64,000 nt of DNA from an uncultured Thermoguttaceae bacterium (lineage in GTDB: Bacteria; Planctomycetota; Planctomycetia; Pirellulales; Thermoguttaceae): NCBI GenBank assembly GCA_938084835.1, contig CALKER010000012.1:62001-126000 (forward strand), given 5' to 3'. The notes below the pieces were generated by a model. That model ran no database searches, had not been told where the DNA came from, and was given only the letters and a program-made list of their open reading frames with translations. A program made the translations under genes and the position numbers. Shown in pieces: positions 44,591-55,056 of this stretch (position 1 is the stretch's first letter; the number at the start of each line of letters is the position of its first letter).

Positions 44591-46336
44591 CTATTCGTCC
44601 ACACGTCCACTTCTTTCCAGTTTGGCCCACGTGTCCTTAAGGGCGACTGTTCGGTTGAACACGAGCCGATCCTGGGAACTGTCTGGGTCAACGCAGAAAT
44701 AGCCCAACCTTTCAAATTGGAATTTGTCACCCACTTGCGCGGAGGCGAGCGCAGGTTCAAGATAGCAGGGATAAAGGACCTGAAGGGAATTTGGATTCAC
44801 ATTTGCCGTAAAGTCTTGCCCCTCAGGAACATCTTCTGGATCCTCTTTAATAAACAGATGATCGTAAAATCGCACTTCCGCCGCTATGGCATGCCGAGCC
44901 GAAACCCAATGAAGGGTGGCTTTCACTTTTCTTCCGTCGGGTGCATCCCCTCCCCGAGTTGCCGGATCGTAAGTGCAGTAAATTTCCGTCACGCGGCCGG
45001 TCATGGGGTCGACTCGGTAATCGGTGCAACGAACAAAGTAAGCGTAGCGAAGGCGAACCTCTCGACCCGGAGCCAACCGGTAATACTTCTTGGGAGGGTC
45101 AATGCGGAAATCATCTTCTTCGATGTACAGCACTCGCGAAAACGGTACAACTCGTGTCCCCGCAGACAAATCCTCGGGATTGTTGATCGCTTCCAACCAT
45201 TCCTCTTGATCTTCGGGATAATTCGTGATGACCAATCGAATCGGTCGGAGCACGGCCATTCGCCGCGGCGCACGCTTGTTCAAATCTTCCCGTAAACAAT
45301 GTTCGAGCAGGTTAATATCCACGGTGCTGTTGACTTTTGAGACGCCGATTAACTCCGAGAAAGCGCGGATGGCCTCCGGCGTGTATCCCCGCCTTCGAAG
45401 CCCGCGGATGGTGGGCATGCGCGGGTCATCCCAACCTCGAACGTACCCCTGGTGAACCAGTTGCAATAATCGCCGCTTGCTGAGCACCGTATAGGTCAAA
45501 TTGAGCCGGGCAAATTCAATTTGTTGCGGATGGTGGATTCCTAATGCATCCAAAAACCAGTCATACAGCGGGCGATGATTTTCAAACTCCAGCGTGCAAA
45601 TGGAGTGGGTTATCCCCTCAATGGAGTCGCACTGACCATGCGCCCAGTCATACGTAGGGTAAATGCACCACTTAGTGCCTGTCCGCGGGTGGGGGGCATA
45701 GATGATGCGGTACATTACCGGATCCCGCATATTCAAATTAGGATGAGCCATATCGATCTTTGCCCGCAACGTCCGGGATCCTTCGGGAAATTCCCCGTTC
45801 CGCATGCGCCGGAAAAGTTCCAGGTTTTCCTCCACGGAGCGATTGCGATAAGGACTTTCCCGCCCCGGTTCGGTGAGTGTGCCCCGATATTCCCGAAGCT
45901 CCTCGGGGCTTAGATCACATACATACGCCAATCCCTTTTTAATTAAGTCTGTCGCCCATTGGTAGAGTTGCTCGAAGTAGTCGGAGGCGTAATATTCCCG
46001 GTCTCCCCAATCAAAGCCTAACCAACGGACGTCCTCCTTGATGGCATCGATAAACTCTTGATCCTCTTTGATTGGATTGGTGTCATCAAATCGCAAGTTG
46101 CATAGCCCGCCGTATTCCTCAGCGATGCCAAAGTTGAGGCAAATCGATTTCGCATGGCCAATATGAAGATATCCGTTTGGCTCCGGGGGAAATCGTGTGT
46201 GCACGCGGCCACCCCATTTACCGGTGCGAATGTCCTCTTCGATTATTTCCCGAATGAAATCTTTGGATCGCCGTTTTTCTAGTTTGCGTGTTTCCTCCGT
46301 TCGATTGATGAAATCTTTCCGATCGGAAACGGCCAC
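44591..46336 (-). CDS. glnS: glutaminyl-tRNA synthetase
   Basis: 581 residues. Class I synthetase of the GlnRS type: HIGH motif as [16 protein letters not shown], the discriminating [19 protein letters not shown], and the KMSKS equivalent in [11 protein letters not shown]. The C-terminal half is the beta-barrel anticodon-binding domain (about 350-570). The GTG start has AGGAGG 6 bases upstream. GlnRS in bacteria is an ancient import from eukaryotes and removes the need for the Glu-to-Gln amidation route on tRNA-Gln. gltX lies upstream in the same direction, 331 bp away. Confidence 0.96.
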   Translation of the reverse strand: MAVSDRKDFINRTEETRKLEKRRSKDFIREIIEEDIRTGKWGGRVHTRFPPEPNGYLHIGHAKSICLNFGIAEEYGGLCNLRFDDTNPIKEDQEFIDAIKEDVRWLGFDWGDREYYASDYFEQLYQWATDLIKKGLAYVCDLSPEELREYRGTLTEPGRESPYRNRSVEENLELFRRMRNGEFPEGSRTLRAKIDMAHPNLNMRDPVMYRIIYAPHPRTGTKWCIYPTYDWAHGQCDSIEGITHSICTLEFENHRPLYDWFLDALGIHHPQQIEFARLNLTYTVLSKRRLLQLVHQGYVRGWDDPRMPTIRGLRRRGYTPEAIRAFSELIGVSKVNSTVDINLLEHCLREDLNKRAPRRMAVLRPIRLVITNYPEDQEEWLEAINNPEDLSAGTRVVPFSRVLYIEEDDFRIDPPKKYYRLAPGREVRLRYAYFVRCTDYRVDPMTGRVTEIYCTYDPATRGGDAPDGRKVKATLHWVSARHAIAAEVRFYDHLFIKEDPEDVPEGQDFTANVNPNSLQVLYPCYLEPALASAQVGDKFQFERLGYFCVDPDSSQDRLVFNRTVALKDTWAKLERSGRVDE

Positions 46337-46667
46337 AGCCTACCTCCTTACCAATACGACAGGATGCAGAAATCGTCAGCTGTATACCCCGGTCGTAAAC
46401 GAGTATTCTGTGCCTTCAAGCTTAATCCCGCCAGGTTCTTCCAGTCGGCCTCAACGGCTAAGCGTAGCTTCAAACTCTTTAATCCCGTTTAACGCAACGA
46501 AGAAGCAAAACCGAGGTGTCAATCCCTCCGGTGTTGGGAAGCTGTCAGTCAACCTTTCAGTAAAAGGTAGCTGCCATCTAACCCTACGAGACCCACGGCA
46601 CCAAACCCTGACATCCGGTCTCATCCAAACACGCCCGAGCTCACGGAGAAAAATTCGTACGCGGTTT
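46337..46667. other. intergenic region between gltX and glnS
   Basis: 331 bases without a supported gene or recognisable regulatory element. Confidence 0.5.
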
Positions 46668-48251
46668 CTAATTCCCCGGCCTATCCTCCGCAGCTGCCAC
46701 GCTAAGCGCCCGGCGGATCCGCGCAAGCACTTCCTCCTTTCCTAAAATGGCTAGCGTATCAAACATGCCAAAGCCGATGCTCTTTCCTGTGACTGCCACC
46801 CGCAAGGCGTGGATGATATCTCCCAGTTTAATACCTTTTTCGTCCACAAACTGATGAAGTAGTGCCTCGAGCGTTGGTGCACGGAAATCCTCTTCTACCG
46901 CCAAGCGACGGGCAAATTCCTGAAGCAGTTGACAGGCCCCAGGCGGCTCTATCAGGCGTTTGCGAAGGGCAACCGGATCGTAGTTTAATTGCTCTGCCGC
47001 GGTGAAAAAATCGTCATACTGAAGGATATCCCCCCCAACCTTGATCCGATCCCACGCTGCCTCCACCACGGCCCTCAAACGGGTTAATTCCTCTTCCCGC
47101 GGGGGCGTGCCAACCCAACCCACGTGCTGAGCAAATGGCAAAACCAGCTCCACTTTTTTCTCCAGGCTCAACCGGCCCATGTGCCTTTCCTGAAGTGCCT
47201 GAAGCCTTTTGGGATCAAAGCTGGCCGGTGCCCGATTGACTCGATCTAAGGAAAAATATCGGAGCAACTCATCCCGGGTGAAAAACTCGGCGCTGTCGTC
47301 CAAGGCCCACCCTAGAAGAGCCAGATAGTTCAGGATTGCCTCCGGCAAATACCCCAGCGTTTCATAAAAAGCAATCATCACCGGGTTAAACTTGTCAGGC
47401 TCTGTCGACAAACCTAATCGGGCGACGATCTCCTCCCCACGACGCACTAAATCAGCAAAATCCTTATTCTTGAGATATTGAGCTAGTTTCCGTTTACTTA
47501 GTTTATTCTTGCTTCCCGGCTCGGCTACAAACGGTAAATGAGCATACTGAGGCCGCGGATATCCGAGAGCTTCCAAGATAAATATTTGGCGGGGCGTATT
47601 GGACAAATGTTCCTCGGCGCGGATCACGTGAGTAATACCCATTTCGTAGTCGTCAACGACACTGGCCAAGTGATAGAGGCAAGTCCCGTCGGCCCGCTGG
47701 ATAATATGATCTTGCTCATTGGCCCAAGGAAATTCCACGCGACCACGGATAAGGTCAGTAAAGACGAGTGTTCCTTGGCGAGGCATTTTCAGTCGGACCA
47801 CCGGCTGGCGCCCCTCCCTCTCAAACCTGGCCCGATCTGCTTCGGTCTCTGCCATCCAACGCCGGCTGTAGACGAAAGGGCGTTTCTCGGCCACAGCCGC
47901 CTGACGTTCTGCCTCTACCTCCTCAGGCCGGGCATAGTCGTAGTATGCAGCTCCCCGGGCAAGTAGTTCTCGAACTGCCGCCTGATACAGGGGTTGCCGA
48001 CGCGATTGGAAATATGGCTCGTGCGGTCCGCCGACGTCCGGTCCCTCATCCCAGTCCAATCCCAGCCACCGGAGGCCCCGCAGAATAGGCTCCAGGGCCT
48101 CGGCCACATTTCGGTCTTGATCGGTGTCGTCGATTCGCAGAATGAACTGTCCATCGTGCTGTCGTGCAAACAGCCAGCAAAATAGCGCCGTCCTCACCCC
48201 TCCGATATGGAGGTATCCCGTAGGACTTGGGGCAAACCGCGTTCGAACCAT
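46668..48251 (-). CDS. gltX: glutamyl-tRNA synthetase
   Basis: 527 residues, slightly longer than E. coli GltX. HIGH motif FAPSPTGYLHIGG at the N-terminus, FILRIDDTDQDRNV, and the KMSKS equivalent NKLSKRKLAQYL in the middle; the C-terminal half is the helical anticodon-binding domain. The ATG at 48251 is preferred to a TTG 15 bases upstream because the conserved core starts directly after it; the ribosome binding site is weak either way. As GlnRS is encoded next door, this enzyme is expected to be specific for tRNA-Glu. Confidence 0.95.
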   Translation of the reverse strand: MVRTRFAPSPTGYLHIGGVRTALFCWLFARQHDGQFILRIDDTDQDRNVAEALEPILRGLRWLGLDWDEGPDVGGPHEPYFQSRRQPLYQAAVRELLARGAAYYDYARPEEVEAERQAAVAEKRPFVYSRRWMAETEADRARFEREGRQPVVRLKMPRQGTLVFTDLIRGRVEFPWANEQDHIIQRADGTCLYHLASVVDDYEMGITHVIRAEEHLSNTPRQIFILEALGYPRPQYAHLPFVAEPGSKNKLSKRKLAQYLKNKDFADLVRRGEEIVARLGLSTEPDKFNPVMIAFYETLGYLPEAILNYLALLGWALDDSAEFFTRDELLRYFSLDRVNRAPASFDPKRLQALQERHMGRLSLEKKVELVLPFAQHVGWVGTPPREEELTRLRAVVEAAWDRIKVGGDILQYDDFFTAAEQLNYDPVALRKRLIEPPGACQLLQEFARRLAVEEDFRAPTLEALLHQFVDEKGIKLGDIIHALRVAVTGKSIGFGMFDTLAILGKEEVLARIRRALSVAAAEDRPGN

Positions 48252-49085
48252 AATTTCCCACACCAACGAATCTATAAAGCAGACTAAATTTATGAACTTT
48301 GGCGGTTGAAGTGTTATTTTTCGTAACTCAAGATTTTACTTCCACGGGGCTTGCCCGGACAGTTCTATACGCGGCAGCCGACAAAGGCAGGAAGACACTC
48401 CAAGGAATTGCCACAAGTTGAAAGTCAGGAACGAAGATCTTCTCCGGGGCAGGCAACGTTGTCGCGCGCTGAATGTTGTTGTAAGATTAGCCATCCAGGT
48501 AGCGGCAAGTTTAGATTTCAGGTCTAAAGCTGTTTGGAGGGGTACGAATCCAAAACCAATATACACTTTGGAGGTCACTGGATTCAGCCGCCGGAATAGT
48601 TGATGTCGGAGATTTGTTTGGTTTTACACAAAATTATCAGGAAGTTAATATGCTCTTATAATCTTCCTCTCGCGACTTTCCGGACAGAAACGTCAGAGCT
48701 ATGAAAAAAGCAAGGAAAATAATGATCCGGCGGCAATACCATATCGGTCATAAAAAAGCTCGGAGCAGTTGAGGGAGTACCACGCGGATCCACTCGGACG
48801 AGATCAAAGAGCGCACATAAATAAAAAAGATGAGGTTAATTCAAGAGCCTCTAAAATAAGAGAGGGATTGGCACCTAAGTGGCAATTGCGGAACAAAGCA
48901 ACTCAGGGCGGTCAGGTGTGAAAGTTCCGCGAGGAGCTGCTTAGCTGTTAACTAGCCGGACAGGGGAGCCAAGACCCTGTGCGGGAATCGGGAGCATTTT
49001 ACAATTTCCGGCGTTATTGACAGAGCAGGAAAAAAACTGGAGTTTGGCGAGAGATCTTCACCCTAAAGTTCTCTTGGGATAGCTT
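48252..49085. other. gene-free stretch upstream of tRNA-Ala
   Basis: Locally AT-richer than its surroundings. It contains a CCTCT/AGAG hairpin near 48856 and TTGACA at 49017 that could be a -35 for the tRNA, though no good -10 follows. No gene is supported. Confidence 0.5.
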
Positions 49086-49158
49086 GGGGCGGTAGCTCAG
49101 CTGGGAGAGCGCTAGAATCGCACTCTAGAGGTCGGGGGTTCGAATCCCCTCCGCTCCA
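49086..49158 (+). tRNA. tRNA-Ala (CGC)
   Basis: 73 bases. The acceptor is GGGGCGG/CCGCTCC with the G3-U70 wobble pair, the identity element of tRNA-Ala, and discriminator A. The D-arm is GCTCAGCTGGGAGAGC. The anticodon stem CTAGA/TCTAG encloses the loop ATCGCAC, giving anticodon CGC for GCG codons. The T-arm is CGGGGGTTCGAATCCCC. CCA is not encoded. Confidence 0.95.
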
Positions 49159-51420
49159 GTAAGTGTTGTTGCCATCAAGATTTACGTTGCGAACCCCGTT
49201 CCCTAAGTCGACAACCGTCAATAGGTTTCAGCCAAAACTCCTTCGCCTTGTTCCACGTGCTAGCTTGCCAAAAGCCTCGTTTCCGGGCGGTGTGTGCACC
49301 CGAATTGGCACTACCCCATTAAAGGTTTTGAGGATACGGGCTTTAGGTTCCCGGTTTCCCGAAACCACGGTGCTCCGATCGTTTCGAGGGACTCGATCCA
49401 TGGGCAAGTGAAAATGGGACCACTGGGAAGACTGCTTCGTGGAAGGAAGACAAAAGGGGTATTTTAGTTTTAGTTCCAGCTCCGCGACAAATCTGCTCAG
49501 GGTTTGGCTCCGGTTCCACGCTCCAACCTTCCAGGCCGGGGGTAGCTATGGCCTCCCTCGTCCTGAGTGTCTCCAACCCCTTTTGGACCCTGTCCCCTCC
49601 ATCCTACCATCGGACTCAACGGAACCACTGCCCCCCTCGAGGACCCCGTTGAAGTGCTTTCGGAGAGTAGCTCAGGCCTCTTTGTAAAGCCGTTTGGCCT
49701 CCTGGAAGCGGCCGGTCCGGCGCTACAGCTCGGCTAGGTTGTTAAGGCTATTGGCGGCCACATGGGATGGTCGTTTCCGAAGTGCTTGCGTAAGATCGCC
49801 AGGGCCTCTTTCACGAGCGGCTGGGCCTCCTAGTGCCCGCCTTGCTCTTGGAGAGCTAACTCGAGTGTGCCGAGGGCTTCTGTCAGGGCCAGGGTTACCC
49901 GCTTCAGTGGAGCCTATCGGGCCGTCCGCAGCAGCTTCCGGATCAGGGCCTCCATCCTTTGGTGCCGGCCCGCCGCGTAAAGCTCCACGGCCTGGGCATC
50001 CGACCTCTTGCATTCCTGTACAGCATCTTGCCGAAAGCTCTAGGCCAGCGGATGGGTCGGTGACGCAGGAGGCGGCAGGCAGGAAGGCGTGGGGGCGCAG
50101 GGAGTGGAGCAGAGGTGAACTCGTAAGCGGCCTCTTACTGTAGTCCCCAAGCCATTGGCCCCGGCTCCCAGCAGCCCCAGCCCCATCAGCCAAACCACCA
50201 GGGCACCGGCCTTTCTCGCGGGGAGTTCATCCGCCGAGCCGCAGTTGGAACCAGAAGTGCTCGCCAGATCCCTCCCCCCATCATTCCCAGCCTGAATCGC
50301 ACCGACGCCTTGCATTTCGTCTCCCTCATCGTTGATGAGGCCATTCCATACCTTCTCCCAAACTTCGCGTTGGCCTATTGACTTCCATTTGGGAAATTGG
50401 GCAAAGCTTGGAGAAGTTGGTCCCTCCTTTGGTAACTGAAGTCGAACTTCGAAATTCGGAAGCAGAAAAGCAGATGGCCCACACTTGAGCGATTATGTCG
50501 ACGTCCCACAATGCTTCACCTTCGTTTCGGCCCACAGGGAATTAGCCGATTTCCCGATCGTGCGGATTTCCGCGGAAATCCGGCGCCCCCGCTTCTTCTC
50601 CTAAGAGTTTAACACCGATTCCCAATTACCTTCCCTTACGTCCGAGGCCAACACCCTTACAACGAGGGCAAATGTTCGAAGGGAACTCCTCCTAAGGCTG
50701 CGGCGATTCCCTTGCCTTCTCGGGATGAAAGACGGTCTTTCCGACCCGTATCTGCGGCGTGCAGAAATTTTTCGCTTGAGTGCGCAACATCTCCGCAAAA
50801 ACCACCTAGGGCTTATGAAGGCAGGTTGAAGGGACCGTGGGCCCGGCACTCGGGCGGAAATTTCGCTGGTTCGATATGAGACATTTGGTACGAAGAAGCC
50901 GACTATGGGCTCCGTTGTAACGCTCGAAGTTGTGTACGTGGTGAGTCTGGCGATGCATATGAACTGTTCGGGGCTTTGGACGACACTGGCGCGATGGGTG
51001 ACCGACGTCACAGCTGGGGCGCAGAAGGCCCGAGAGGCAGCCCCGGAACGTTCCAAGCCACTTAAATCGCGGTCCACATTCCCCGCGTAGCATTACCTAT
51101 GTTTTTCGTTAGGAGGTTGGTTTCTCAGCGTCATCGACTTCTGCACTGACCGTCCTATCGGCAAAAGCCCGATTCTATGCCGTCGGTTCTAAACCGGTTG
51201 CCGCAAAATTTCGGTCAAACATCATTTGTGGAATTACGTTCGAGGGAGATTATTTATCGTCACTTAAGGGCCTAGGTCGGTCAGAGAAAAGCGATGTAGA
51301 GATTAAAAAACCTGCATAACCGTTAAGCGAAAAGCGTAGGGCTTAACGACAACCGCATGAAAGTCTTTAGGCCAAAGGCCAGCCCTTCCCCCTGGCGTGC
51401 CTCAAAGACCTTGCCGATCT
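49159..51420. other. gene-poor stretch with a TPR gene fossil
   Basis: Apart from the eroded TPR gene at about 49630-50260 no product can be supported. Frames at 50601-51077 are Arg/Ser-rich and unlike any protein I know. Confidence 0.5.
49630..50260 (-). pseudogene. eroded membrane-anchored TPR protein
   Basis: Three reading frames on the minus strand each hold pieces of tetratricopeptide repeats: TLELALQEQGGH then EAQPLVKEALAILRKHFGNDHP, next HVAANSLNNLAEL, then RTGRFQEAKRLYKEA and ATLRKHF. Stops (for example TAG after NNLAEL) and frameshifts separate them. Upstream of the repeats, at about 50150-50213, one frame encodes a hydrophobic helix (AGALVVWLMGLGLLGAGANGL). The helix-then-TPR order is that of planctomycete receptor-like Ser/Thr kinases or related anchored TPR proteins; no kinase remains. 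Coordinates are approximate. Confidence 0.65.
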
Positions 51421-52416
51421 TTACTTCTCTTGGCCTGTAGACCCTTTCATCAGCTCCAGCATCGCCCGTCCCATCGCCTCCCCGATCAGGTAGTAAGTCT
51501 CGGCATTCGAGTTCCAATGATAACCCTGGTTGCTCGGTGATTCCTCTGCCGGTCGCCAGAACTCCCTAGTGCTTACAAACGCCACGTTACCTTTAAATTC
51601 CTCACGCTGGGCCACGGCGGCCTGGGCTTTCATGAGCGCCAATGCGCGAGGGTGTTTCTCCTCGAGGCCGGCCATACCAGTCTCTGCGATAACGAATGGT
51701 AGCCCGGGGCTATTAAGATCCTTGCGGATATCTCTGATAAAATGTGATAAATTACTCTCGTACTCGGCTGTGAACTTATCGTTGATGCGGTCATTCCACT
51801 TCTGATGCCAGCCAAAACCAGCCAGCACATAGGTACCATCACTGCCAGGCACCAATTCCTTAATGTTGGCCAACACCTGCTTCGTCATGGTGACTGTTTC
51901 ACGATAATATTTGCCGATAATGTCCGGGTTTTGCGCAACCTCGGCGTCGAATCGCTCACCCAGTGAGTATGGCAGCTTGCCGGCGCTCGGGGGTCGAAAG
52001 TCCACGGCCAAACTTTTCCCGCCCCATGCGCACTTGATCAACAAGACCGGTTCATCAATGGCGTCACCGACCACCCACCCAAAACCCAATTCGGGCCCTA
52101 TGGTGTCGGGACCACTTCCGAAGCCGACCGTCAATGGCCCTTTGCGGTCGAAAAAGACAATCCAAACATCATTGCGCACAGGCCACCGCCCCTCAGAATC
52201 AATGAGGTGGGCAAAGCGCGAAGCCGTCTCGGGCTTTTTCACAAGGTATTCCAAAGATCCCTTACCGCCGTTGCGGTGAGGATCGGCCTGCACCCGTCCG
52301 GCCCCTACCATGTTTGACTGCCCCGCCAGAATGAATACATGAACCGGACCAGCTATGGACTGGCAAGCCAAACCGATAACCAATCCAAGGCAGAGCCCAA
52401 TGCCAAGATACTTCAT
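51421..52416 (-). CDS. secreted SASA-domain carbohydrate esterase (sialate O-acetylesterase-like)
   Basis: 331 residues with a clear signal peptide (MKYLGIGLCLGLVIGLACQSIAG). The SASA/SGNH signature is FILAGQSNMVGAG with nucleophile S34. The C-terminal catalytic His region is YHWNSNAETYYLIGEAMGRAML, where N-A-E-T-Y replaces the usual D-x-x-H spacing only in part, with H just after GY. Members remove acetyl groups from sialic acid or xylan and related glycans. AAAGGAG is 11 bases before the ATG. The start is only 7 bases from the stop of the 557-residue gene upstream, so the two are one transcript. Confidence 0.85.
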   Translation of the reverse strand: MKYLGIGLCLGLVIGLACQSIAGPVHVFILAGQSNMVGAGRVQADPHRNGGKGSLEYLVKKPETASRFAHLIDSEGRWPVRNDVWIVFFDRKGPLTVGFGSGPDTIGPELGFGWVVGDAIDEPVLLIKCAWGGKSLAVDFRPPSAGKLPYSLGERFDAEVAQNPDIIGKYYRETVTMTKQVLANIKELVPGSDGTYVLAGFGWHQKWNDRINDKFTAEYESNLSHFIRDIRKDLNSPGLPFVIAETGMAGLEEKHPRALALMKAQAAVAQREEFKGNVAFVSTREFWRPAEESPSNQGYHWNSNAETYYLIGEAMGRAMLELMKGSTGQEK

Positions 52417-52423
52417 GATCCAG

Positions 52424-54097
52424 TCACTCCTTTGCAGACTGACGGGTCACAATAGGCACGTAGCCGACCTCCAACCCTGGCGGTGGCGTCACTAACAACG
52501 CCGGGTCAAGCTCCGCGAGTTTACCCACCGTGGGAGGCGGCAGAAAGTCACGGTCTTTTTTCCAGTGCCGATGGAGCAACTCCACGCGGGCTTGTAAGGC
52601 CTCTCGCTCCTCGTCGGTCAGATCAGCATTCAGCAAGGCGGGTTGATCGGCAAACCGGTACCAATAATACGTCACCACGCTGCCGTCGCCTAATTCAACC
52701 TGAAAAGGTCCGGCCACAGGACCAGGTTTCTTCCAACAGCTATCGGGGTCCTCTGGGGTGACATATGGCTGCGGCGACTGCCTTACATAGCGATGGAAAC
52801 GCACTGCGGTCAAACCCGTTTCGGCGGGAACTTCGTCGACACGAATGGGCATCCACTGCAACGATTTGTTCGATTTTTTGACCAGGCGATAGTATTCCGG
52901 CAGGGTTACCAACGCACAACTGCCGGAGCCGTCCTTCCCAGCCACTTCAAAGTTCCAACGATACCCGAAAGTGTAGTCGTCAAAAGCCGTCGGCTTAGCA
53001 AATTCCGTCCAGGCCAGATTAAATCGCTCTTCCTGCGCCGCACCTTCTGGGTAAATGCTCCACGTGGCCCCACCATGTCCGGGGAATTTGTGCAGCACGG
53101 CCCCTTGCTCATCGATGCGTCCGCTGGCTGGCGGGCCACCCTCGAACCAGGCCTTTACCGCATCCCAAAGTGCTTTTCGGCTATAAGAGGTCACGCGGTG
53201 GACAAGTACCGACTCGCCATTCGCGTTGCACGGGAAGCAGGTCGGTGTAATGCGCGCATAGGTCACACCATCGGAACCGATACCCAATACCGCCGGGATG
53301 TACTGCGTTTCCATCTGCAGCGCTCGATTCGGGTTGGAACCCCGCGAATCCAGCAGCAGCCCTTCCAGCCGGGGATCTTTTGCCGCCAACTCCGACCAGA
53401 AGAATGGGAGGAAGAACGCAACTGGCCCTTTGAAGTTGGCTGTATTTAGAAACAATGTCCAGCACTGATCACCAGTCGTCACCTTCTTTCCGGCTGTCAT
53501 CGCTTTCTTCTTTGTCAGCGGCAGGGGGAGATAACCGTATCCAAATAACTCTCCGCAAGTGCCTTGCTTCAGATTCAAACCATCCGGTGGCCATAGCACC
53601 CAAGGTGAAAGTTGAGCCACGCCATACTTGCCCAACGGCCGGCTCCAGTCTCTACCTTTACCCGCACCAGGGCCGTTGGCCCACTGGTAAAAATTGGGGG
53701 CCACCCCACCCATGATAAACTTCGGGGTTTCGGTCGCGAAGCGCGTATCTCGCCACCATCCTAATCCACCTTCAATGCACGAATACAACTTAAAAGGTGG
53801 TGGGTCATCCCACTTGGCAAACATCCAAGTACCAGGCAACCCGGATTGAAAACGCGGTCCGGGATACGCCTTCAGCAACGGCCAGGCAGCCACGTACATG
53901 GAGAAACCCGCATCGAAAGTTTCGGGCACCCGTTCGTTCGCGATCAGCAAATAACCTGCCAATACCCCTTGGCGAGCTCCCTCGGCGTTTCCACCCGCAC
54001 GAACCTCTCCCCTTGCAGTCCATATGGGATGTCCCAACATCACAAAGGCCAAAAGGCCACTGAGGCCCAAAACGTGCGAAAATCCTTTTCCTGCCAT
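52424..54097 (-). CDS. secreted protein of unknown function, co-transcribed with the esterase
   Basis: 557 residues. The N-terminus (HVLGLSGLLAFVMLGHPIWTARG) is a signal peptide. The rest is rich in Trp, Pro, Gly and Tyr (WMFAKWDDPPPFKLYS, APNFYQWANG, LSPWVLWPPDGLN, FFLPFFWSEL), suggesting an extracellular beta-rich or glycan-binding protein. There are several cysteines (C in YSCIEGG, GTCGELFGYG, TCFPCNANG, GSCALV, DSCWKKP), possibly in disulfides. No domain recognised. GGAG is 11 bases before the ATG. The tight link to the SASA esterase suggests that both act on the same external substrate. Confidence 0.7.
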   Translation of the reverse strand: MAGKGFSHVLGLSGLLAFVMLGHPIWTARGEVRAGGNAEGARQGVLAGYLLIANERVPETFDAGFSMYVAAWPLLKAYPGPRFQSGLPGTWMFAKWDDPPPFKLYSCIEGGLGWWRDTRFATETPKFIMGGVAPNFYQWANGPGAGKGRDWSRPLGKYGVAQLSPWVLWPPDGLNLKQGTCGELFGYGYLPLPLTKKKAMTAGKKVTTGDQCWTLFLNTANFKGPVAFFLPFFWSELAAKDPRLEGLLLDSRGSNPNRALQMETQYIPAVLGIGSDGVTYARITPTCFPCNANGESVLVHRVTSYSRKALWDAVKAWFEGGPPASGRIDEQGAVLHKFPGHGGATWSIYPEGAAQEERFNLAWTEFAKPTAFDDYTFGYRWNFEVAGKDGSGSCALVTLPEYYRLVKKSNKSLQWMPIRVDEVPAETGLTAVRFHRYVRQSPQPYVTPEDPDSCWKKPGPVAGPFQVELGDGSVVTYYWYRFADQPALLNADLTDEEREALQARVELLHRHWKKDRDFLPPPTVGKLAELDPALLVTPPPGLEVGYVPIVTRQSAKE

Positions 54098-55056
54098 GTT
54101 ATACTAGCTCCACAATTCGTATCGTTGTTAAGACGGGCTAACCATCCCGCAAATGCCTAGGATCCAAGCTAAGTGAGGTGACATCCCTAGTAGTAACAAC
54201 CAAAAGTTGTGCTGTCAATCACTGGCTGTCGCCGCGACCTCTCAGCCTGTTCGACAAGACTCCCTTCAAAACTTGTGACGAAGTGGCCTCGTCCACGATC
54301 ACAGCATCGAAGTTCCCATATCCCAAGAGCTTTCAAGACTCGGATGGAATCACTCGGATGGAATCATTTATGTCTCCCACGCCAATGGCTACGCTCGGTT
54401 GCCACGAACAAAAACGCACGGGGTCTCCGGTCGCCCACGGCAATGCCAGGATTTTCAAATCAGACCGCACTAGCGACAAGATCCGGATGCTTAACAGAAT
54501 CTAAATCCGCCAAAGTAATAGCTCCAGCGTGGGGCCGGCGCGCCGGGTTTCAAGCCGATTTTTTTAAAGCTGCGACTGGGCTCAGCTACTCCGCAGGTGC
54601 GACAGTAAACAATGCTCGGGGGGATTTCGCGATGCTCCCCAACTGAGCGGCAACGACGTGGACAGGAAACCGGGCTGCCAAGAGATTTTGCACGCGCGTG
54701 CGGGGACTTTGTGTACTTTTTTTGTCCGTTCGGCTGGAACGACGCGCGTTGCTTGCAAGACAAACGGGTGCGGCCCCAGTTCCCCTTTACCTTGGCTCAC
54801 TGAAAAGTTAGATTCCGCCCATTACCCGCTAAAGAATGGCCCAGTTAGGTGCTGTTTGAATGTCGCGGTGCCAACCTAGGATGGAGGAAAAACGCGCGAG
54901 CTCGTCCGAGGCTTAATCTTTTTGCCCCAGGACGTTTGTCATCCGTCGGACAGCGAGAAGAAGCTCTGGCTTAAGCGGCAGATGGCCTGTCCGTTTTCCT
55001 AAAACGAAACCGCTTCCGAAGGATTCCCAAGGGCTTGCCCCGCTATCTGCTGGCTG

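Noticed and set aside
50601-51077. 158-codon minus-strand frame
   Set aside because: Arg/Ser-rich, no homology I can see, no ribosome binding site; probably chance in decayed DNA.
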